A DNA stretch of 64,000 bases from an uncultured Clostridia bacterium (GCA_948805675.1 CAQIBN010000005.1:2691-66690); one strand, 5' to 3'. Counted from the first letter of the stretch, positions 9,439-19,691 are shown. Translations and numbers: made by a program. Notes: a model not told the origin generated them from the letters alone.

Positions 9439-9712
9439 ATGTATGAAGCAAGAAATTCTATATATTGCTATGAAGGAACTAATACTTTAGTAAATAAATT
9501 AGATATAAAAGATTCAAATCTACTAGGAGATTACGAAAAAAGCCACAGTTGCTTTAAAATTATTAATCCTTGAAAATCAAAGAATTATTGGAAACTTTGA
9601 TATAAATCATTTTTCAAATATACACAAATTCCTTTTTGATGAAATATATTTATTTGCTGGACTATTTAGAACAGAAAATATTGCTAAAGATAATTTTAAA
9701 TTTGCTGAATAG
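9439..9712 (+). pseudogene. Fic/DOC-family protein remnant, N-terminal part only
   Basis: The sequence encodes MYEARNSIYCYEGTNTLVNK, typical of the Fic N-terminal region, then after an indel in the A-run at 9535-9541 continues as TVALKLLILENQRIIGNF and FLFDEIYLFAGLFRTENIAKDN. It stops before the HPFxxGNGR catalytic motif, which is absent. The break is an ordinary homopolymer frameshift plus truncation, unlike the CGG sites. A short open stretch just upstream (LLEDFADDKILMEED) may be another remnant. Confidence 0.75.
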
Positions 9713-9740
9713 TTTTTTATATTACATAATAATATAATAT

Positions 9741-9778
9741 TTTAGAACAGGATTAACCAATATTAATCCTGTTCTAAA
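9741..9778. terminator. Perfect 16-bp inverted repeat behind nrdG
   Basis: TTTAGAACAGGATTAA and TTAATCCTGTTCTAAA are exact complements with a 6-base loop, immediately after the nrdG stop. The A/T flanks suit a bidirectional terminator. Confidence 0.75.
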
Positions 9779-9786
9779 CATCTATT

Positions 9787-10335
9787 TTAATTTGCTTTCT
9801 TTATTTCTTCATCTTCTATATCAGCCCAAATAATTTTTTGTTCTTTCATACTTTTTTTAACATCTATAAGCCTTTGATTTTCTGAACCTCTAAATTTTAG
9901 TGATGGATTTTTTTTCTCCATCTCAAATTTTCCATCAACAATAACATCTATATTTTGAACAAGTTCTTTTGTTTCATCCCATACATTGTACATTTTTCCC
10001 ATTACATCTTTTTCAAAATCAAATCCTGTATAACACCATATAGTCTTATTGGGAAATCTTTGTTTAACTTGTTTTACCAAATCTACTAATCCTTTTTGGT
10101 TTACATATTCTAGTGGTTCTCCACCAAGTAAAGATAAACCTTCTATATAATCTTTATCTAAATCTTTTAAAATTTTGTCAATTGTTTGTTGATTAAACTC
10201 ATTTCCATAGCTAAAATTCCAAGCAATTTCATTAAAACATCCTTTACAATGATGATTACATCCACTAACAAATAGTGAAACTCTAACACCAGGACCATTT
10301 GCTACATCACATTCTTTTATTGTTGCATAGTTCAT
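9787..10335 (-). CDS. nrdG: Anaerobic ribonucleotide reductase activating protein
   Basis: 182 residues. Radical SAM activase with CNHHCKGC (CX3CX2C) at ~30-37, LSLLGGEPL and the short fold typical of NrdG. It uses S-adenosylmethionine and a 4Fe-4S cluster to install the glycyl radical on NrdD. The start 10335 is preceded by AAGAAGGCGG, a good ribosome binding site. It lies 136 bp downstream of nrdD, consistent with an nrdDG operon. Confidence 0.92.
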   Translation of the reverse strand: MNYATIKECDVANGPGVRVSLFVSGCNHHCKGCFNEIAWNFSYGNEFNQQTIDKILKDLDKDYIEGLSLLGGEPLEYVNQKGLVDLVKQVKQRFPNKTIWCYTGFDFEKDVMGKMYNVWDETKELVQNIDVIVDGKFEMEKKNPSLKFRGSENQRLIDVKKSMKEQKIIWADIEDEEIKKAN

Positions 10336-10471
10336 TTTTCCGCCTTCTTTCTTATGTATTCTTAAACTTTTATATAAATATAGTTTACTATATAACTCAT
10401 TGTATCTTTTTATTGTTCCATAATTTCTATATTGTTCATTTTTACATTTTGTTTTATGTATTCAAAGTCTT

Positions 10472-12599
10472 TTATAAATGTAATACTCTTGATTTAATTT
10501 CCTTTGTTTTTCCTTCATTCCAGAAATTTTCTCCTAAATAACCACAAGTTCTTCTAGTAACATTCATTTTATTATGATCTTTATTTCCACATCCGAGGAC
10601 ATTCCCATTCATTTTTATCATTAATAATAATTTCTCCATCAAATCCACATACATGGCAATAGTCTGATTTAGTATTAAATTCTGCATATTGAATATTATC
10701 ATAAATAAATTTAACAATTTCTTCTAATGCTTTTAAGTTATTTCTCATATTTGGTATTTCTATATATGAAATAGCTCCACCTGAAGATATTTCTTGGAAT
10801 TCACTTTCAAATGATAATTTCTTAAATGCATCTATATTTTCTCTTACATCAACATGATATGAATTTGTATAATATCCCTTGTCTGTTACATCTTTAATTT
10901 CACCATGTTTTTCTTTATCAATCTTAGCAAATCTATAACATAAACTCTCAGCTGGTGTTCCATATAAAGCAAATCCAAGTCCTGTTTCTTTTTTCCATCT
11001 ATCTGTTGCTTCTCTTAAATGATTCATTACTTTAATAGCAAATTCATGACCTTCTTTACTTGTATGTGATACACCTTTCATTAATTTAGTAACTTCATAT
11101 ATTCCTATATATCCTAAAGATAATGTTGAATATCCTCCTTTTAATAGAGCATCTATTTTTTCTCCTGATTTTAAACGAGCTACAGCTCCATATTTCCAAT
11201 GAATTGGACTAGTATCTGATAAAGTTCCAAGTAATGCATAATGTCTACACATTAATGCTTCAAAACATAATTCTAATCTCTCATCAAATAATTTCCAAAA
11301 CTTTTCTTCATCTCCATCTGCTACAATACCAATTTGTGGTAAATTAATACTTACAACACCTTGATTAAATCTTCCTTCAAATTTATATTTTCCATTTTCG
11401 TCTTTCCATGGTGATAAGAAACTTCTACATCCCATTGGACTAAACACATTACCTTCATAATTTTCTCTCATTTTTTTAGCAGATATATAATCTGGATATA
11501 ATCTTTTTGAAGAACATTTAACTGCAAGTTTTGTTAAATAATCATATTTTCCACCTTTTAAACAATTGTGGTCATATAATACATAAATTAATTTTGGGAA
11601 AGCTGGTGTTACATATGCTCCTTTTTCATTTTTAATACCTTGATATCTTTGTTTTAAAATTTCTTCTATAATCATTGCATTTTCTTCTATGTATTCACTT
11701 TCTTCATCTAAATTTAAAAATAATGTTACAAAAGGAGATTGTCCATTTGTTGTCATTAATGTATTAATTTGATATTGTATTGTTTGAACACCTGCTGAAA
11801 GCTCTGTTTTTAATCTTTTTTCTGTAATACTATCTATAACATCTTGAGGTAAGGCATCTTTATAAGTATTTTCTAATTCTCTTTTAAATTTTTCTTTACT
11901 TTTTCTTAAATATTTTCCTAAATGTTTTAAATCTACAGATTGTCCACCATATTGATTACTTGCAACAGCTGCTATAATTTGTGTTGTAACTGTACATGCA
12001 ACTTGGAAACTCTTTGGACTTTCTATTAATTTTCCATTCATTACTGTTCCATTATCTAACATATCTCCAATATTAATTAAACAACAATTAAAAATAGGTT
12101 GTAAAAAATAATCTGCATCATGAAAATGTAATATTCCTTCTTCATGCGCTTTTGTAATTTTTTCAGGTAATAACATTCTTTTTGTTAAATCTTTTGAAAC
12201 TTCTCCTGCTATATAATCTCTTTGTGTAGAAGCAAGTACTGCATTTTTATTTGAATTTTCTTCTGCAAGTTCTTTATTTTGATTTTTTATTAATCCTAAA
12301 ATTGATTCATCTGTTGTATTTTGTTTTCTAACTAATGCTCTTGTATATCTATATACTATGTATTTTTTAGCAAGTTCAAATTTCTTAAAATCCATTAATT
12401 TTTGTTCTATTAAATCTTGTATGTCTTCTACTAATATTCTTTTTTTATCTAATTCTTCTATATAATTAGTTATTTCTTTAATTTCTTCTTTAGTAGCTTT
12501 TTGTCTTCCTCTTACTTCTGTATTTGCTTTTTCTATTGCAACTTGAATTTTTTCTCTATTATAGTCTACTGCTCTTCCATCTCTTTTTATTACCTTCAT
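10472..12599 (-). CDS. nrdD: Anaerobic ribonucleoside-triphosphate reductase, read through one CGG recoding site
   Basis: 708 residues after the shift, normal for class III reductase. An N-terminal ATP cone (VIKRDGRAVDYNREKI) precedes the catalytic barrel. In frame 0 the protein ends ECPRMWK at 10581. Skipping one C at the CGG at 10593-10595 gives ECPGCGNKD, then VTRRTCGYLGENFW and KTKEIKSRVLHL, the zinc-binding cysteines and the glycyl-radical loop. Without recoding the enzyme would lack its radical site. A 16-bp palindrome lies 62 bp upstream of the start, matching the sites near the divergent Crp/Fnr gene. Confidence 0.93.
10593..10595 (-). other. CGG recoding site, nrdD
   Basis: TGT CCT (C) GGA TGT GGA. 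Frame 0 meets a stop four codons later. The +1 frame restores C-P-G-C-G and the glycyl-radical loop downstream. Confidence 0.92.
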
Positions 12600-12660
12600 T
12601 TTTATTTTCCTCCCCCATGTGTTTTGATGTACTTATTATACATTAACTTTTTTGTTTTTC

Positions 12661-12676
12661 TGTTGCAAATGCAACA
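12661..12676. promoter_or_regulatory. Palindromic operator upstream of nrdD
   Basis: TGTTGCAAATGCAACA has 7-bp arms around a 2-base centre. Near-identical to the second site at 12788. Layout and symmetry suit a Crp/Fnr-type dimer; the adjacent regulator gene is the likely binder. Confidence 0.7.
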
Positions 12677-12787
12677 AATTATGATATTTTATATATTTTA
12701 AATATTTTTCATAGTTATTTCTAAGTAATCGACATTTAATTTTTTTTATTACAATTTTGTAACAAAGTTATTACGTCTATCTCTTTT

Positions 12788-12807
12788 TCTGTTGCATTTG
12801 CAACAGA
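12788..12807. promoter_or_regulatory. Palindromic operator between nrdD and the Crp/Fnr-like gene
   Basis: TCTGTTGCATTTGCAACAGA is a 20-bp palindrome with the same TGTTGCA core as the site beside nrdD. It sits about 185 bp upstream of the regulator start. Autoregulation plus control of nrdDG is the simple inference. Confidence 0.7.
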
Positions 12808-12992
12808 AATTATGTATAATATTGAAAACTATTATAATTCACATTCTACTAAAAAGCATCTAATAACATATAGGATATGCTTTGTACTTAAAATAAAAAT
12901 TGTAGTTCTTATCTTTTATTACATTTTAACAGTGTAATAGAATCACAATTCATACAAAAATGTATACCATTTTAGAAAGAAGTGAAATAAAA

Positions 12993-13613
12993 ATGACTAA
13001 TTATTCTGAGTTTTTCAAAGACTTTTCAAAAAACTGCTCAAAAGTCCAAGAAAAGTCCTTTAAAAAAGGTGAGATAATAACAACATATATTGCAAAAAGA
13101 AATCAATTCTGTTTACTTTTATCTGGTGAAGCAAATTTAATTCGTTATGATTTTAATGGAAACAGAACCATTGTAGAACACTTTTTAGCAAATGATATCT
13201 TTGGAGAAATTTTTTATATTGTAAATACAAATAATGAACTATTTGTAGAAGCAAAAAAGAATAGTGTAGTTATGTTTTTTAGTTATGATAATGTAGAAAA
13301 CAAATGTAATAACCATTGCAAATTTCATAACAAACTACTACAAACTTTACCATCATTATTTTTAAATGAAATTATAGATTTAAATATGAGAATAGAACTT
13401 TTAAGTAAAAGAACTATAAGGGAAAAAATTTTAGCTTACTTTACAACTATATCTACTAGAAATATGAGTAAATCTTTTACTATTCCATTTTCTTTAACAG
13501 ACCTTGCAGATTACCTAAGTATTGATAGAAGTGCTATGATGAGAGAATTAAGTAGTTTAAAAAGTGATGGTATTATAGAGAAAAGCGGTAATAGAATTAC
13601 ATTGTTATATTAG
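12993..13613 (+). CDS. Crp/Fnr-family transcriptional regulator
   Basis: About 206 residues. A cyclic-nucleotide-binding-like beta domain (CLLLSGEANLIRYDFNGNRTIVEHFLANDIFGEI) is followed by the long dimer helix and a Crp-type HTH (FSLTDLADYLSIDRSAMMRELSSLKSDGIIEKSGNRITLL). Cysteines near the middle (C-N-N-H-C) could be redox or cluster ligands, but the pattern is not the classic Fnr one. The start at 12993 (MTNYSEFF) is preferred over the upstream ATG at 12960. Two matching palindromes lie between it and nrdD. One CGG is present out of frame (AGC GGT). Confidence 0.85.
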   Translation: MTNYSEFFKDFSKNCSKVQEKSFKKGEIITTYIAKRNQFCLLLSGEANLIRYDFNGNRTIVEHFLANDIFGEIFYIVNTNNELFVEAKKNSVVMFFSYDNVENKCNNHCKFHNKLLQTLPSLFLNEIIDLNMRIELLSKRTIREKILAYFTTISTRNMSKSFTIPFSLTDLADYLSIDRSAMMRELSSLKSDGIIEKSGNRITLLY

Positions 13614-13790
13614 TTTATAATAAAAACATTATTATATGTTATTCAAAATAAATGAATATTTAGTTTAAGTATATATAAAAAACACATTATTAAATTTCCG
13701 CAATTTAATAATGTTCAAAGTTATTTTAGATTAAATTTAATATGACACATATAAGAATTTTCATATTAATTAATAAACAAGAAGTTTTTT

Positions 13791-14052
13791 TGTTACCAGT
13801 CACCCTTAAATATTAAAACAGTAGAGTAGTAGCCTGTGTATTTATATATAAAAATGCAGTGATGCGCAGTTTGGGAGGACACATACTCATACAGATTAGC
13901 CAGATTAACTGTTCAAACAATGAACTTTGTACATATTTGCTCATATGATTAGTCCGACCAGCAAAGAACGAAATTTTTATATATAAATACACAGGCTGCG
14001 CACTAATTTTATATGTGTTTTAGAAATTAAGGCTGACTAGTAACAGTTTTTT
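13791..14052 (+). ncRNA. Candidate structured RNA or miniature element with two nested inverted repeats
   Basis: The outer arms (13791-13809 and 14027-14045) match at 17 of 19 positions and read TGTTACCAGTCA and TGACTAGTAACA. They are followed on the + strand by a T-run, like a terminator. Inside, a perfect 24-bp pair (13832-13855 and 13973-13996) closes a core of about 117 nt with clearly higher GC than the surroundings and no reading frame. Stable closing helices around a GC-richer core are typical of structured RNAs. The repeated end motif (also near 24787 and 36243) equally suggests a miniature mobile element. I do not recognise a family. Confidence 0.5.
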
Positions 14053-14107
14053 ATGTAAATTGCAACATTTTATTTTTAGCTGTATTTACAAATTAGCTAA
14101 ATAATGC

Positions 14108-14113
14108 TATAAT
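14108..14113 (+). promoter_or_regulatory. -10 element of the 14.2 kb hypothetical gene
   Basis: TATAAT in ATGCTATAATAG, about 70 bp ahead of the ATG. A short CCCTTTTTAGGG hairpin lies in the leader before the ribosome binding site. Confidence 0.5.
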
Positions 14114-14181
14114 AGTCCACATATTAAAATATACTCCCTTTTTAGGGATATTGGTCAAGTACCAAAAGGAGCAGATTAATT

Positions 14182-14685
14182 ATGAAAAAACGGATATTAA
14201 AAACATTTTTGTGTGTAGTAATTATATTGATTTTTGTTATTTCCATAACTTACCACACACTACCAGACCAATTTAAAAATTATGAAGTTGGTACTAATGA
14301 GTTATCTTGTGTTGAGCCTTTAACAGATAATACTTTAATAACTTATGAAAAGTTATCTTCCCTTTTATACATAACAGATAATTATAAAGTATTTTATTGT
14401 TATAAACAAAAACACAACAATAAAATTTTTGTAACTCCAGATAAATTTGGAGCTTCATTAAGTAGTTACAATATTATATTCTATAGTAATCATACTATAA
14501 AAATATATTCCTATGATATGAATAAAAAAAAGCATATCTACATAATGAATAACTCAATATGGAAAAATGGAATATATATATTTACTACAGAGTATTGGGA
14601 AAACAGGTACCAAAAACAATTTGATATTGTAACACTTTATATACAATATGAAAATTGGGATAAAAAAGAATATGTCCATTTATAA
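14182..14685 (+). CDS. Hypothetical membrane-anchored protein with an in-frame CGG at codon 4
   Basis: 167 residues, one N-terminal membrane segment (~8-24), then a soluble extracytoplasmic part with no recognised domain. AAAGGAGC precedes the ATG. Codon 4 is CGG (ATG AAA AAA CGG ATA). This open frame is only kept if CGG is read as a normal codon; a +1 shift would hit TAA after two codons. It is one of three genes in the window that break the CGG rule. It sits alone beside the inverted-repeat element and may be recently acquired. Whether it is translated is unknown. Confidence 0.5.
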   Translation: MKKRILKTFLCVVIILIFVISITYHTLPDQFKNYEVGTNELSCVEPLTDNTLITYEKLSSLLYITDNYKVFYCYKQKHNNKIFVTPDKFGASLSSYNIIFYSNHTIKIYSYDMNKKKHIYIMNNSIWKNGIYIFTTEYWENRYQKQFDIVTLYIQYENWDKKEYVHL

Positions 14686-14739
14686 GCTTTAAACTTTATA
14701 TTTAGGTTTATAAAAAGCAATAGGTATACCTACTGCTCA

Positions 14740-14781
14740 AAATGTTCACAAAATTTTTCATGATTTTGTGAACATTTTTTT
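14740..14781 (+). terminator. Rho-independent terminator
   Basis: AATGTTCACAAAAT pairs with ATTTTGTGAACATT across a 9-base loop, followed by TTTTT. It separates the 14.2 kb gene from the PBP gene. Confidence 0.8.
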
Positions 14782-14829
14782 ATTATATGATATAATCCAT
14801 TTATAAAAATAAGAAATGAAGGGATTATT

Positions 14830-17379
14830 ATGGGAAAACATTCTAAAAATAGTAGAAATATAAAAAATAGAAAAAAAGATAAAAAGAAAATAGATAAAAT
14901 ACCGCTTCAGGATAAAATGTCTGAAAAAGAATTAAAAAAACAAAAAAAAGATTCAAAAAAGAACTCAAAACTAAGAAGAAAATTAAAGAAGATAATTATT
15001 TTTATTATATTAATATTTATATTAATTTTTGCAATTATTAAAGGAATAGCAATGTATAAATGGCAAACACTTGCTAAAGAAATGATTTCTAATACTAATT
15101 CTGTTATTGTAGATAAAGATGGAAATATTATTGCTACTCTTGGAAGTGAAAAAATACATAAAAACATTTCATTTTCAGAAATGCCTGATGATTTAAAAAA
15201 TGCTTATGTAGCTATAGAAGATGAGAGATTTTACAAACATCATGGTGTAGACATAAAAAGAACTGGTTCTGCAATTATTTCTTATATTGCACATTTTGGT
15301 TCTTCCTCTTTTGGTGGAAGTTCTATAACTCAACAATTAGTAAAAAATATAACAGGAAATGATACATCTTCAATATCCAGAAAAGTAGAAGAATGGTCTA
15401 AAGCTATAGAATTAGAATTTTGCCTCTCTAAAGATGAAATTCTAGAATCTTACTTAAATATAATATATGTTGGCCCAAATATTTATGGGGTTGAAATGGG
15501 TGCTAACTATTATTTTAATAAAAGCGCTAAAGATTTAAAATTAGAAGAATGTGCATTTTTAGCTGGTCTAAATCATAGTCCAAATTCTTACAATCCATTT
15601 CAGGATATAGACCGTATGGATAAAATAAAAAAAAGAACAAAATTAGTATTAAATAAAATGTTAGAATTAGGATATATATCTAATGGAGATTATGAAAAAG
15701 CTGTTTCCAATGTAGAAAAGGGACTAGATTTTAAAAAAGGAAATTTAACTTCTGAAAATGATGCAATATATTCTTATCATACTGATGCTGTAATATCACA
15801 AGTTATTTCAGATATATCTAAAACAAAAAAATTAGATACTACATTTGCTACAAATTATCTAAATAGAGCAGGTCTTACAATTTATAGTACTGAAGATTCT
15901 AAAATCCAAAAACAAATGGAGGAAGAATTTGAAAAAAGTAAACATATAATAAAATCTAAAAATGATAGTTCTGTTACATCACAATCTGCAATGGTTATAA
16001 TTGACCATACCCGTGGTTATGTAGTTGGATGCGTTCGGTGGACTTGGCAAAAAAACTACTTCAAGAGGATTTAATCGTGCCACTCAAGGAATTAGGCAAA
16101 CTGGTTCTGCAAGTAAGCCTTTAACAGTATTAGTGCCTGGTATTGATAAAAAAATATTTACTGCTTCTACAATATTTGATGATAAACAAACTAACTTTAT
16201 TGATAGAAAAAAAGAAAATTATGCCCCTACAAATAACTCTGGATATTTAGGAAAAATAACTGTAAGAAGAGCTATTGAGTCTTCACAAAATATTCCATTT
16301 GTTGAGATGATAGAAAAGATATCTCCAAATACATCTATAAAATATCTAGAAAAAATGGGAATTACAACATTAACTGAAGAAGACAATAATCTAGCTCTTG
16401 CACTAGGTGGATTAGATAAAGGAATTAGTCCACTCGAAATGGCTGGTGCATACAGTATGCTTGCAAATGACCGGAGTATATATTGAACCAATTTTTTATA
16501 CAAAAATTACAAATAAAAATGGCAAAATATTAATAAATAAAAAACAGATAAGAAGAAAAGTTATATCAAACTCTAGTGCATATATAATAAAAACTCTTTT
16601 AACACAACCTGTAAAAGGTTCTCATGGAACAGCAACTAATTGCTCTATTTCTGGTATGGATGTTGCAGCTAAAACTGGTACTACAGATGATGATTATGAC
16701 CGTTGGCTTTGTGGATTTACAAATTATTATACAGCTGTTACTTGGTATGGATTTGATTTAAATGAAAATATAGATTATACAACTAATCAAAATCCAGCTT
16801 CTGTATTATGGTCAAATATTATGAATTCTATCCATAAAGGTCTTTTGCGGAAGTAAATTTCAGAAACCTAATAATGTAGTTTCTGCAAGTATTTGTACTT
16901 CTACTGGAAAGCTCTCAAATGGTCATTGCCCAAATACTTATGAGGAATACTTCTTAAAAGGCACTCTTCCTTCTCAATGTACAGAACATACTTATGGTAA
17001 TAGTAGTACTAAAAATAATGCAACTACTAATCAAAATAATAATGTTAGTCAAAATAATACTATAAATAACTCTTTAAATACTAGTATTAACAACACAAAT
17101 AACAATTCAAATACCAATACAATTACTAATAATGTAAAAAATTCTATAAGTACTAATAATTATACAAACAATACAAACAGTTCTGTAACAAATACTAATT
17201 CTACTAATTCTACTAATAATACTAACACTTCGACTAATAGTATTACTAACACTAATATCAATACTAATAACACACACACAAACTCTGTAACTAATACTAA
17301 ACCAACTAATTCTACAGTATCTAGTAATACAGTGAGCACAAATACTACTTCTTCTCAAAATGATAACCAATTAGAATAA
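14830..17379 (+). CDS. Class A penicillin-binding protein (PBP1A-like), read through three CGG recoding sites
   Basis: 848 residues after three skips; the phased length is exact. A basic N-terminal tail and one membrane helix (~55-75) precede the glycosyltransferase domain (IEDERFYKHHGVD, GGSSITQQLVKN, KDEILESYLN). The transpeptidase domain has the SxxK serine in TGSASKP just after site 1, SxN (SSQN), and KTGTT after site 2. Site 3 adds a C-terminal region that ends in a long Asn/Thr-rich tail. Frame 0 stops shortly after each site. It polymerises and cross-links peptidoglycan. No CGG codon here reads as Arg. Confidence 0.92.
16036..16038 (+). other. CGG recoding site 1, PBP
   Basis: TGC GTT (C) GGT GGA CTT restores the conserved V-G-G that precedes the NRAT and SxxK region. 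Confidence 0.92.
16472..16474 (+). other. CGG recoding site 2, PBP
   Basis: GCA AAT GAC (C) GGA GTA TAT restores A-N-D-G-V-Y, the conserved A-N-x-G-V-Y of class A PBPs. The preceding codon ends in C, one of only four exceptions to the NNT pattern. Confidence 0.92.
16848..16850 (+). other. CGG recoding site 3, PBP
   Basis: CTT TTG (C) GGA AGT AAA continues into 176 more codons. Frame 0 ends two codons later at 16856. Confidence 0.85.
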
Positions 17380-17437
17380 CAAACATTTGTATAAACACTT
17401 ATTTCATTCATTTTAATACAAATTTTATATATTTAGT

Positions 17438-17484
17438 AATTATATTTAAGTTAAATTAACTATTATTTTAACTTAAATATAATT
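17438..17484. terminator. Perfect 18-bp inverted repeat behind the PBP gene
   Basis: AATTATATTTAAGTTAAA and its exact complement flank an 11-base loop. Likely transcript end, though the tail is not T-rich. Confidence 0.55.
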
Positions 17485-17532
17485 ACATCCATCTACTAAA
17501 ACTAAAATTTAAAGTAACATTTGAATAAAAAT

Positions 17533-17593
17533 AAAAAGACACTTTTATTGGAATAATATTTTTCTAAAATTACTACCAATAAAGTGTCTTTTT
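17533..17593. terminator. Bidirectional terminator between the PBP and S66 peptidase genes
   Basis: AAAAAGACACTTTTATTGG and CCAATAAAGTGTCTTTTT pair, giving T-runs on both strands, between convergent genes. Confidence 0.8.
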
Positions 17594-17597
17594 ATTA

Positions 17598-18620
17598 TTA
17601 CTTAAAAAATGTTTGTATTTTTCCTTTTCCATTTTCATAACTAACATCTAATATTCCACCACTAACAATAGGCATTTGTGGTGCTATATGTCCTATATCA
17701 ACATCATATATTATAGGAATATTTAAATCTTTTAATGCTTCTAAAACAGCTTCATGAAATTTCATTTCATAATCTTCTCTTATAAAAAGTGGTCTACCAA
17801 ATAAAATGCCTATACAATTGTCAAAATACCCTGCATTCTTCATTTGCCATAAATTTCTAAAAACCTGACTACTACTCATTTCATACACCTCTAAAAACCA
17901 TAATATTCCATCAGATTTATATTTATTTATATATTGTTTTACAAAATCATATTTAGTACCAATTATGTTTATAATGTCATCCATACATCCACCTATGCTT
18001 CTACCTCGAAAATTCAAGCTATCTTCCCCTTTTAGGCTTTTCCATAAAGAATCTACAGTTAATTCATATTCCGCTAATGGAGCATTTGTATTATATTTAT
18101 TTTCTTTATCTTCACATTTACAAAAACTTTCTTGTACTACATTTTTTCCTTCCATTATTTTAATTGAATCTATTAAATTTTTATATAAACTTATCATTCC
18201 ATAAGATTTTATATTTGGTCCATAAATGGTAGCAATATCTAGAATTGTAGTAAATAAAAAAGTTAATACTGTAATATTTGAATATCCTTGTATCCATTTT
18301 ATTTCACCTTTACAAATCTCATCAAAATTTAAATAATCCAAAATTTCTGCTAAAAAATCTCCACCTTTAGCCATTATAATAGCCGATACTTCTTTATTAT
18401 TCCATAATTGCATAAATTCTTCTGCTCTTATTTTAGCATCTGCACTTCTTCCCATTTTATTTTGTCTAACATTTTTAGTTTCTATATATTTATACCCTAA
18501 ATTATTTAGATTCTTTTTTACATTATCTAATCTTATTAATTCTTTTTCTTTTACTATTCCTTCTGATGGTGCAGTAACACCTATTGTATCGTTTCGTGTT
18601 ATAAAACTTGGATATCTCAT
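17598..18620 (-). CDS. Peptidase S66 family protein (LD-carboxypeptidase / MccF-like)
   Basis: 340 residues, usual S66 length. The N-terminal ITRNDTIGVTAPS, the region AIIMAKGGDFLAEILDYL and QGYSNITVL, and the C-terminal DIGHIAPQMPIVSGG fit the family. S66 enzymes cleave the L,D bond of murein tetrapeptides or act as self-immunity hydrolases. In place of the usual G-Y-S-D after the nucleophile region it has G-Y-S-N. Its start is 18 bp from the stop of the DUF368 gene, suggesting co-transcription. Two CGG triplets lie out of frame. Confidence 0.8.
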   Translation of the reverse strand: MRYPSFITRNDTIGVTAPSEGIVKEKELIRLDNVKKNLNNLGYKYIETKNVRQNKMGRSADAKIRAEEFMQLWNNKEVSAIIMAKGGDFLAEILDYLNFDEICKGEIKWIQGYSNITVLTFLFTTILDIATIYGPNIKSYGMISLYKNLIDSIKIMEGKNVVQESFCKCEDKENKYNTNAPLAEYELTVDSLWKSLKGEDSLNFRGRSIGGCMDDIINIIGTKYDFVKQYINKYKSDGILWFLEVYEMSSSQVFRNLWQMKNAGYFDNCIGILFGRPLFIREDYEMKFHEAVLEALKDLNIPIIYDVDIGHIAPQMPIVSGGILDVSYENGKGKIQTFFK

Positions 18621-18638
18621 AAAAGAACCTCCTTATTA

Positions 18639-19556
18639 TTATTTGTGTTCCTTAGATTCTATTTGTTTTTGTTCTTTCTTTTCCATAACACTTTTAAATT
18701 TTTGAAGTCCTAATATTACTATACCACCTATTAAGAAAAATAGAATACTAAATGTACTTAAATTCATTGGGTCTTTTGGTACTTCTAATGTTGTTGGTCC
18801 CAATACTACAGGACATATCGAACCAATCATTAGTCCAATTATAAAATAAATAGTTTGTGACCTGTACTTTTCTAAACACTTTTTTATTAATTTAATTGTT
18901 GTTACCACACCTGTAATTATTCCAAGTCCAAATATTACTAATATTGGAAAATATGCAAAATTTAAATGTAAGAATTCTTTTATAGCTGAAATTATTGGTA
19001 TGTATAAACCAAATATTAATAATAATGTAGAACCAGATATTCCTGGTAATACCATTGCAGATATTGCAACCATTGCAACTAAAAATACATAAATAATTAA
19101 TCCAAAATTTAAACTTCCAGATACTAGATTTATACCTTCACTAGATGCTGGATTTATTATAGAGATAACTACAACTAGTGCTATTCCCAAAACTGTAAAA
19201 ATTATATTTTTATATTTATTTTTTAAAATAAGTTTCTCATCTTTTATAACAATAGGAATTGCAAAAATAATAAATCCTAAAAATAAAGAACTTATTTTAT
19301 AAATTTGTGCATCAAAAATATTAGCAAGAACTAATACTGATAAAACAAACCCTATAATCCATCCAATTGCTAATTTTAATAAAAATAAAATTGCTTCTTT
19401 TCTTTTTTCTTTATCTTTTCCCATTAAATTATTTAGTGAATTTATGAATTTATCATAAAATCCCAATAAAAATGCTATTGTTCCTCCAGATACACCTGGA
19501 ACACTATCTGCTAGTGCCATACAAAAACCTCTAATAAACTGAATTATATAGTTCAT
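18639..19556 (-). CDS. DUF368 polytopic membrane protein (PopT-type undecaprenyl-phosphate translocase)
   Basis: 305 residues with about eight hydrophobic segments and the family hallmark DSVPGVSGGTIAFLLGFYDKFI at residues 18-38, repeated in variant form as VLPGISGSTLLLIFGLY, the inverted half. DUF368 proteins are reported to recycle undecaprenyl phosphate across the membrane. The neighbouring S66 gene also relates to the cell wall. The function is taken from the family. Confidence 0.85.
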   Translation of the reverse strand: MNYIIQFIRGFCMALADSVPGVSGGTIAFLLGFYDKFINSLNNLMGKDKEKRKEAILFLLKLAIGWIIGFVLSVLVLANIFDAQIYKISSLFLGFIIFAIPIVIKDEKLILKNKYKNIIFTVLGIALVVVISIINPASSEGINLVSGSLNFGLIIYVFLVAMVAISAMVLPGISGSTLLLIFGLYIPIISAIKEFLHLNFAYFPILVIFGLGIITGVVTTIKLIKKCLEKYRSQTIYFIIGLMIGSICPVVLGPTTLEVPKDPMNLSTFSILFFLIGGIVILGLQKFKSVMEKKEQKQIESKEHK

Positions 19557-19691
19557 ATTTTCTTCTCTCCCTTACTTCATCATTTAGTATTTTTTATATA
19601 CATATGATAGTATAATATAAGTTTACTTTTTTGCCTAGTATTTTTAAAATTATTCAAGACTAAATTATCTGCCCTACTTATCTATTGTAAT

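Noticed and set aside
12501..12701. Short open frames antisense to nrdD and many other genes
   Set aside because: They are low-complexity, hydrophobic shadows of AT-rich coding strands without ribosome sites or homology.
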